Origin: Nocardioides ferulae
Lineage (GTDB): Bacteria; Actinomycetota; Actinomycetes; Propionibacteriales; Nocardioidaceae
Direction: 5' to 3'
NCBI RefSeq assembly: GCF_003660455.1
Contig: NZ_QZVR01000004.1
Span: forward strand, 1 to 64,000
DNA: 64,000 bases
The first letter of the stretch is position 1; the number at the start of each line of letters is the position of its first letter. The position numbers and the translations under genes are program-made. The notes beneath the pieces are model-generated. The model was not told where the DNA came from. It saw only the letters and a program-made list of their open reading frames with translations, and ran no database searches. Below are positions 63,431-64,000 of this stretch, piece after piece.

Positions 63431-64000
63431 CCGCCTTCTGGATCCTCGCCCCGATCATGGTGATCGCGGCGCTCGGCATCCTCTTCGTTCGCAAGGCCGT
63501 GCACGCCGCGCTGCTGCTCGCGGTGGTGATGATCAGCATCGCGGTGCTCTACGCCGTGCTCGAGGCGCCGTTCCTGTTCGCGGTGCAGATCATCGTCTAC
63601 ACCGGCGCGATCTTGATGCTGTTCCTGTTCGTGGTGATGCTGGTCGGCGTCGACGCGTCCGACTCGGTGGTCGAGACGATCCGCGGCCAGCGGGTGCTGG
63701 CGGTGCTCGCCGGCCTCGGCCTCGGCGTCGTCCTCGCCGTCGGGCTGAGCCAGATCACCCTCGGCACCGTCGTGGGCCTCGAGAACGCCAACGAGGGCGG
63801 CAACGTCGAGGCGCTCGCCAACATCCTCTTCTCGCGCTACGTCTTCGCGTTCGAGACCACCAGCGCGCTGCTGATCACCGCGGCCGTGGGAGCGATGGTG
63901 CTCGCGCACCGCGAGCGGCTCACCCCCAAGGCCCGCCAGCCCGAGACCGCGGCCCAGCGGATGCGCGACTACGCCGAGCACGGCAAGCACCCCGGGCCGC
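63427..64000 (+). CDS. nuoJ: NADH-quinone oxidoreductase subunit J (partial)
   Basis: The first 191 codons are present and the window edge cuts the gene. GTG overlaps the nuoI stop (GTGA). Visible helices are [36 protein letters not shown] and the conserved [24 protein letters not shown], which contains the pi-bulge helix characteristic of NuoJ. A later helix is [16 protein letters not shown]. nuoK to nuoN should follow outside the window. Confidence 0.95.
   Translation, partial: MTAFWILAPIMVIAALGILFVRKAVHAALLLAVVMISIAVLYAVLEAPFLFAVQIIVYTGAILMLFLFVVMLVGVDASDSVVETIRGQRVLAVLAGLGLGVVLAVGLSQITLGTVVGLENANEGGNVEALANILFSRYVFAFETTSALLITAAVGAMVLAHRERLTPKARQPETAAQRMRDYAEHGKHPGP

Noticed and set aside
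1..64000. rRNA, tRNA, insertion sequences, integrated elements or a biosynthetic cluster
   Set aside because: No RNA gene signature, transposase, integrase, terminal repeats or assembly-line enzymes were seen; codon and base use look uniform.

Overview
The window is high-GC, densely packed actinobacterial DNA: many GTG starts, frequent 4-base stop/start overlaps, no rRNA, tRNA, CRISPR or transposon. Gene content and order (rex-hemACD-hemB, the BldN-like sigma factor with its DUF5667 partner, the 33-residue ribosomal protein next to a small helix-turn-helix protein, ccdA-resB-ccsB, a dispersed men set, nuoA onward) match the conserved regions known from Mycobacterium tuberculosis around Rv0496-Rv0558 and Streptomyces coelicolor around SCO3316-SCO3337. 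Together with the intergenic elements carrying TCTCGAC/GGCTCGACC, this fits best with Nocardioides or another Nocardioidaceae. The genus is inference; the phylum is secure.

Layout. 1-2.6 kb: disA and radA (c-di-AMP synthesis, DNA repair). 2.8-9.2 kb: a LacI regulator, a large secreted metalloprotease with a one-base frameshift, a methyltransferase, a VOC protein and a cysteine-rich unknown. 9.2-20.8 kb: ppx, a TIM-barrel isomerase, TetR, an ABC exporter, proline dehydrogenase, proC, trpS with a Trp-codon leader peptide, acuC, a small HTH protein, ribosomal protein bS22, an epimerase and an acyltransferase. 20.8-26.1 kb: an anti-sigma/sigma pair resembling RsbN/BldN, a HAD phosphatase, an acyl-CoA ligase and a glutaredoxin-like protein. 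26.2-35.3 kb: rex-hemA-hemC-cobA/hemD-hemB, a secreted lytic transglycosylase, hemL. 35.2-40.1 kb: a histidine phosphatase and the System II cytochrome c maturation genes. 40.2-51.4 kb: menA, menE-menC-menD, menF and menG, interrupted by small accessory genes and an L,D-transpeptidase. 51.5-53.3 kb: cobT-cobS. 53.7-64.0 kb: nuoA to nuoJ, the last cut by the window edge.

Much of the window serves one theme, the respiratory chain: heme synthesis, cytochrome c assembly, menaquinone and complex I. Rex-type operators are visible in front of both rex-hem and nuo, so NADH/NAD balance probably controls both ends of that system.

The most informative non-coding signals are: a Trp-codon leader with four mutually exclusive RNA segments before trpS; a consistent TANNNT-N5-7-ATG/GTG arrangement before about a dozen genes, predicting leaderless mRNAs; a perfect inverted repeat holding two divergent -10 boxes at 40.4 kb; a repeat family upstream of the ABC exporter; shared GTNAC direct repeats upstream of two cell-wall enzymes; and three very small reading frames that exactly bridge neighbouring operon genes.
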